Shown: piece by piece, positions 5,894 to 7,186 of the stretch
Layout: every line of letters begins with the position of its first letter
Numbering within the stretch: position 1 is the first letter of the stretch
NCBI GenBank assembly: GCA_002348905.1
Contig: DEBW01000111.1
Coordinates: 11,709-18,894 of the forward strand
Direction of reading: 5' to 3'
DNA: 7,186 nt
DNA from: Ruminococcus flavefaciens
GTDB taxonomy: Bacteria > Bacillota > Clostridia > Oscillospirales > Ruminococcaceae
Made by a program: the position numbers and the translations under genes
The notes under the pieces: model-generated
Databases searched by the model: none
What the model was told of the DNA's origin: nothing
Seen by the model: only the letters and a program-made list of their open reading frames with translations

Positions 5894-7186
5894 TTATTTG
5901 GCAAAAACAACATCTTTAAGGGTATTGTAGTTGGTATCGAAATCAACGATAAGAGCATCACCGCTCGGAGTGCTGTCGCCGTAGTAAGAACCGTCGACTG
6001 GTATCTGTAACTGCTGGCGGTTATATCCGAGGAGCATAGGAGCTCTGAGAGAGAGCAGGTAAAGCTCGGAAGTCGTATCATTCGTAGCAACGTCAGGCAT
6101 AACGTTTGTAGCGATATTCTTCATAGTAACAGGATTAAAGGATTTGAGCTTGTCCATTACCAGTTCAACGACACGGCGCTGTCTTTCGGTACGCTCAAAG
6201 TCAGCATTTCCGACGTAGCGTATACGAGCATAAGAGAGAGCCTGCTTGCCGTTGAGGTGAAGCTGTTTTCCGCCGCCGCTGAGGAGAGAATCCATTCTGT
6301 CGTCGCCCATTATCTCGTTGACCTCAGCCTGGAGGATAGTGTTTATCTCCTGAGCTTCCTCGTCGGTTACGTCAACGTCAATACCGCCGACTGAATCAAC
6401 GATGCTTGCGAATGAAAGGAAGTTGATAGAAACGTAGTCGTCTATCTTTACGCCGAAGTTATGCTCGATAGTGTCCATGAGGAGTTCAGCTCCGCCGTAG
6501 GAGTAAGCGGCATTGAGCTTGTCCCAGCCGTAACCCGGCACTTCAACGTAGCAGTCACGCATGAAAGAGGTCACTACCATGCTGTTAGTTTCGCTGTTGA
6601 GAGATATGAGCATCATAGTGTCTGAACGTCCACGCTCATCGAGAGAGCGTCCGTCAGTACCGATGAGGAGTATGCTTGTAACGTAGCTTCTTGAAAGAGC
6701 ACCTGATGTACGGTTACGTGAGCCTGTAGGCGTATAGTTCATCTTGTTTATGAGCATGAGTGAGGTGCATGAGTACATACCGAAGAGAAGCAGGAAGAGT
6801 ATCAGGAGCATGATGATAATTTTTTTAATGAGAGAGCCGGCAAAGCTTGATTTTTTCTTTTTAGACTTCTTTTTCTTAGGCTGAGACTGAGAGGACTTCT
6901 GAGCCGGCTTTTTCTTGTGAGGATGCTGGCTTTCGTAGTAGTCCTGACGCTTTGGCTCACGGCGTGGAGCTTCACGGCGAGGCGGCTGTCCGTCTGAGTA
7001 GTATTCCTCTCTTGGGACTTGTCTGCGCTCATTACGAGGAGCTTGCTGTTCGCAACGGTAATAGTCCTGTCTTGGAGCTTCACGGTATTCTTCCCTGTAC
7101 TGAGGTTCGCCACGGTAGTAGTCCTGTCTTGGAGCTTCACGGTATTCTTCCCTGTACTGAGGCTCGCCACGGTAGTAGTCCTGTCT
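5894..7186 (-). CDS. LytR-CpsA-Psr (LCP) family glycopolymer-peptidoglycan ligase, 5'-truncated by the window edge
   Basis: LCP proteins transfer undecaprenyl-linked glycopolymers such as teichoic acid or capsule to peptidoglycan outside the membrane. The frame is open from the right edge to the TAA at 5894-5896: 430 visible residues, no start codon in the first 125. An internal ATG at 6811 would begin inside the membrane helix and has no Shine-Dalgarno, so it is not the start. Visible order: Arg/Tyr/Glu-rich repeats (1 to about 90), a Lys-rich stretch including KKKKSKKKK, one membrane helix (about 123-145), then the extracellular LCP domain. Numbered from the internal Met, conserved motifs are IGTDGR (50-55), GRSDTM (61-66), MRD (84-86), the KLNAAYSYGG segment (98-107) and YARIRYVGNADFERTERQRRVV (195-215), with the Arg and Asp residues that bind the lipid-pyrophosphate and metal. 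It has the usual N-in topology. The repetitive cytoplasmic tail is unusual. A strong terminator follows at 5845. The domain call is very secure; the polymer attached is unknown. Confidence 0.95.
   Translation of the reverse strand, partial: RQDYYRGEPQYREEYREAPRQDYYRGEPQYREEYREAPRQDYYRCEQQAPRNERRQVPREEYYSDGQPPRREAPRREPKRQDYYESQHPHKKKPAQKSSQSQPKKKKSKKKKSSFAGSLIKKIIIMLLILFLLLFGMYSCTSLMLINKMNYTPTGSRNRTSGALSRSYVTSILLIGTDGRSLDERGRSDTMMLISLNSETNSMVVTSFMRDCYVEVPGYGWDKLNAAYSYGGAELLMDTIEHNFGVKIDDYVSINFLSFASIVDSVGGIDVDVTDEEAQEINTILQAEVNEIMGDDRMDSLLSGGGKQLHLNGKQALSYARIRYVGNADFERTERQRRVVELVMDKLKSFNPVTMKNIATNVMPDVATNDTTSELYLLSLRAPMLLGYNRQQLQIPVDGSYYGDSTPSGDALIVDFDTNYNTLKDVVFAK
7054..7186. repeat. 57-bp tandem repeats encoding the cytoplasmic tail of the LCP protein
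   Basis: Units at 7054-7110 and 7111-7167 are each 57 bp and differ at three positions (7054/7111, 7061/7118, 7106/7163). A third copy starts at 7168 and runs off the window. Because 57 is a multiple of three, each unit adds 19 residues, RQDYYRGEPQYREEYREAP. Older, diverged versions continue to about 6930 (for example PREEYYSDGQ, RREAPRREP, KRQDYYESQ). The near identity of the outer copies shows recent duplication, so copy number may vary between strains. The total number of units cannot be told from this window. Confidence 0.9.

Noticed and set aside
6802..7170. Minus-strand open frame of 122 codons over the LCP repeat region
   Set aside because: It is a shifted frame across the 57-bp repeats. 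The LCP frame itself is open here, continues directly into the membrane helix and conserved domain, and has the charge pattern expected of a cytoplasmic tail. The shifted frame has no ribosome binding site or recognisable family.
1..7186. Search for CRISPR repeats, tRNA/rRNA genes, transposases, phage or defence genes
   Set aside because: None was visible on either strand. The genes are typical peptidase, membrane, glycosidase and cell-wall functions, and codon use looks uniform across them.

Overview
The window carries five protein-coding genes in two opposed blocks and looks like chromosomal DNA of an anaerobic Clostridia-type Firmicute. Purine-rich Shine-Dalgarno sequences, TATAAT-type promoters with TGN extensions, heavy use of ATA for isoleucine, a CelC-like family 5 glycosidase, and an LCP cell-wall ligase all point that way. 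A Ruminococcus-like member of the Oscillospiraceae is my best guess, but that is inference from composition and gene content, not a search result.

Right-pointing block (1-4653). A strong promoter at 23-51 drives a 956-residue M16C metallopeptidase of the PreP/Cym1 type. A 263-bp intergenic region follows. It holds no recognisable T-tailed terminator. It does hold a compact cluster of short repeats and hairpins that looks like a dispersed repetitive element, then a LacI-type operator-like palindrome, then a near-consensus promoter (3144-3172). That promoter drives a two-gene operon: a short membrane NfeD protein (OB-fold type), and an SPFH/band-7 protein of the paraslipin/QmcA kind. The two are commonly paired as a membrane-organising or membrane-quality-control module. 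The SPFH stalk contains six gapless 11-residue repeats.

Left-pointing block (4737-7186). A hairpin at 4671-4703 separates the convergent blocks and may end transcription from both sides. On the minus strand, a leaderless, cytoplasmic GH5 glycosidase closely resembling Clostridium thermocellum CelC has its own extended -10 promoter. Upstream of it, and separated by a strong T-tailed terminator (5845-5878), is a LytR-CpsA-Psr (LCP) protein that attaches glycopolymers to peptidoglycan.

The LCP gene is the most notable item. Its reading frame does not start at the ATG at 6811. It stays open to the right edge of the window, adding at least 125 residues: a Lys-rich juxtamembrane stretch and a cytoplasmic Arg/Tyr/Glu-rich tail built on 57-bp (19-residue) tandem repeats. 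Its start lies outside the window.

I see no RNA genes, CRISPR array, transposase, prophage or defence genes. The genes are mostly housekeeping or envelope functions. The less usual signals are the LCP repeat tail, the hendecad stalk and the intergenic repeat cluster.
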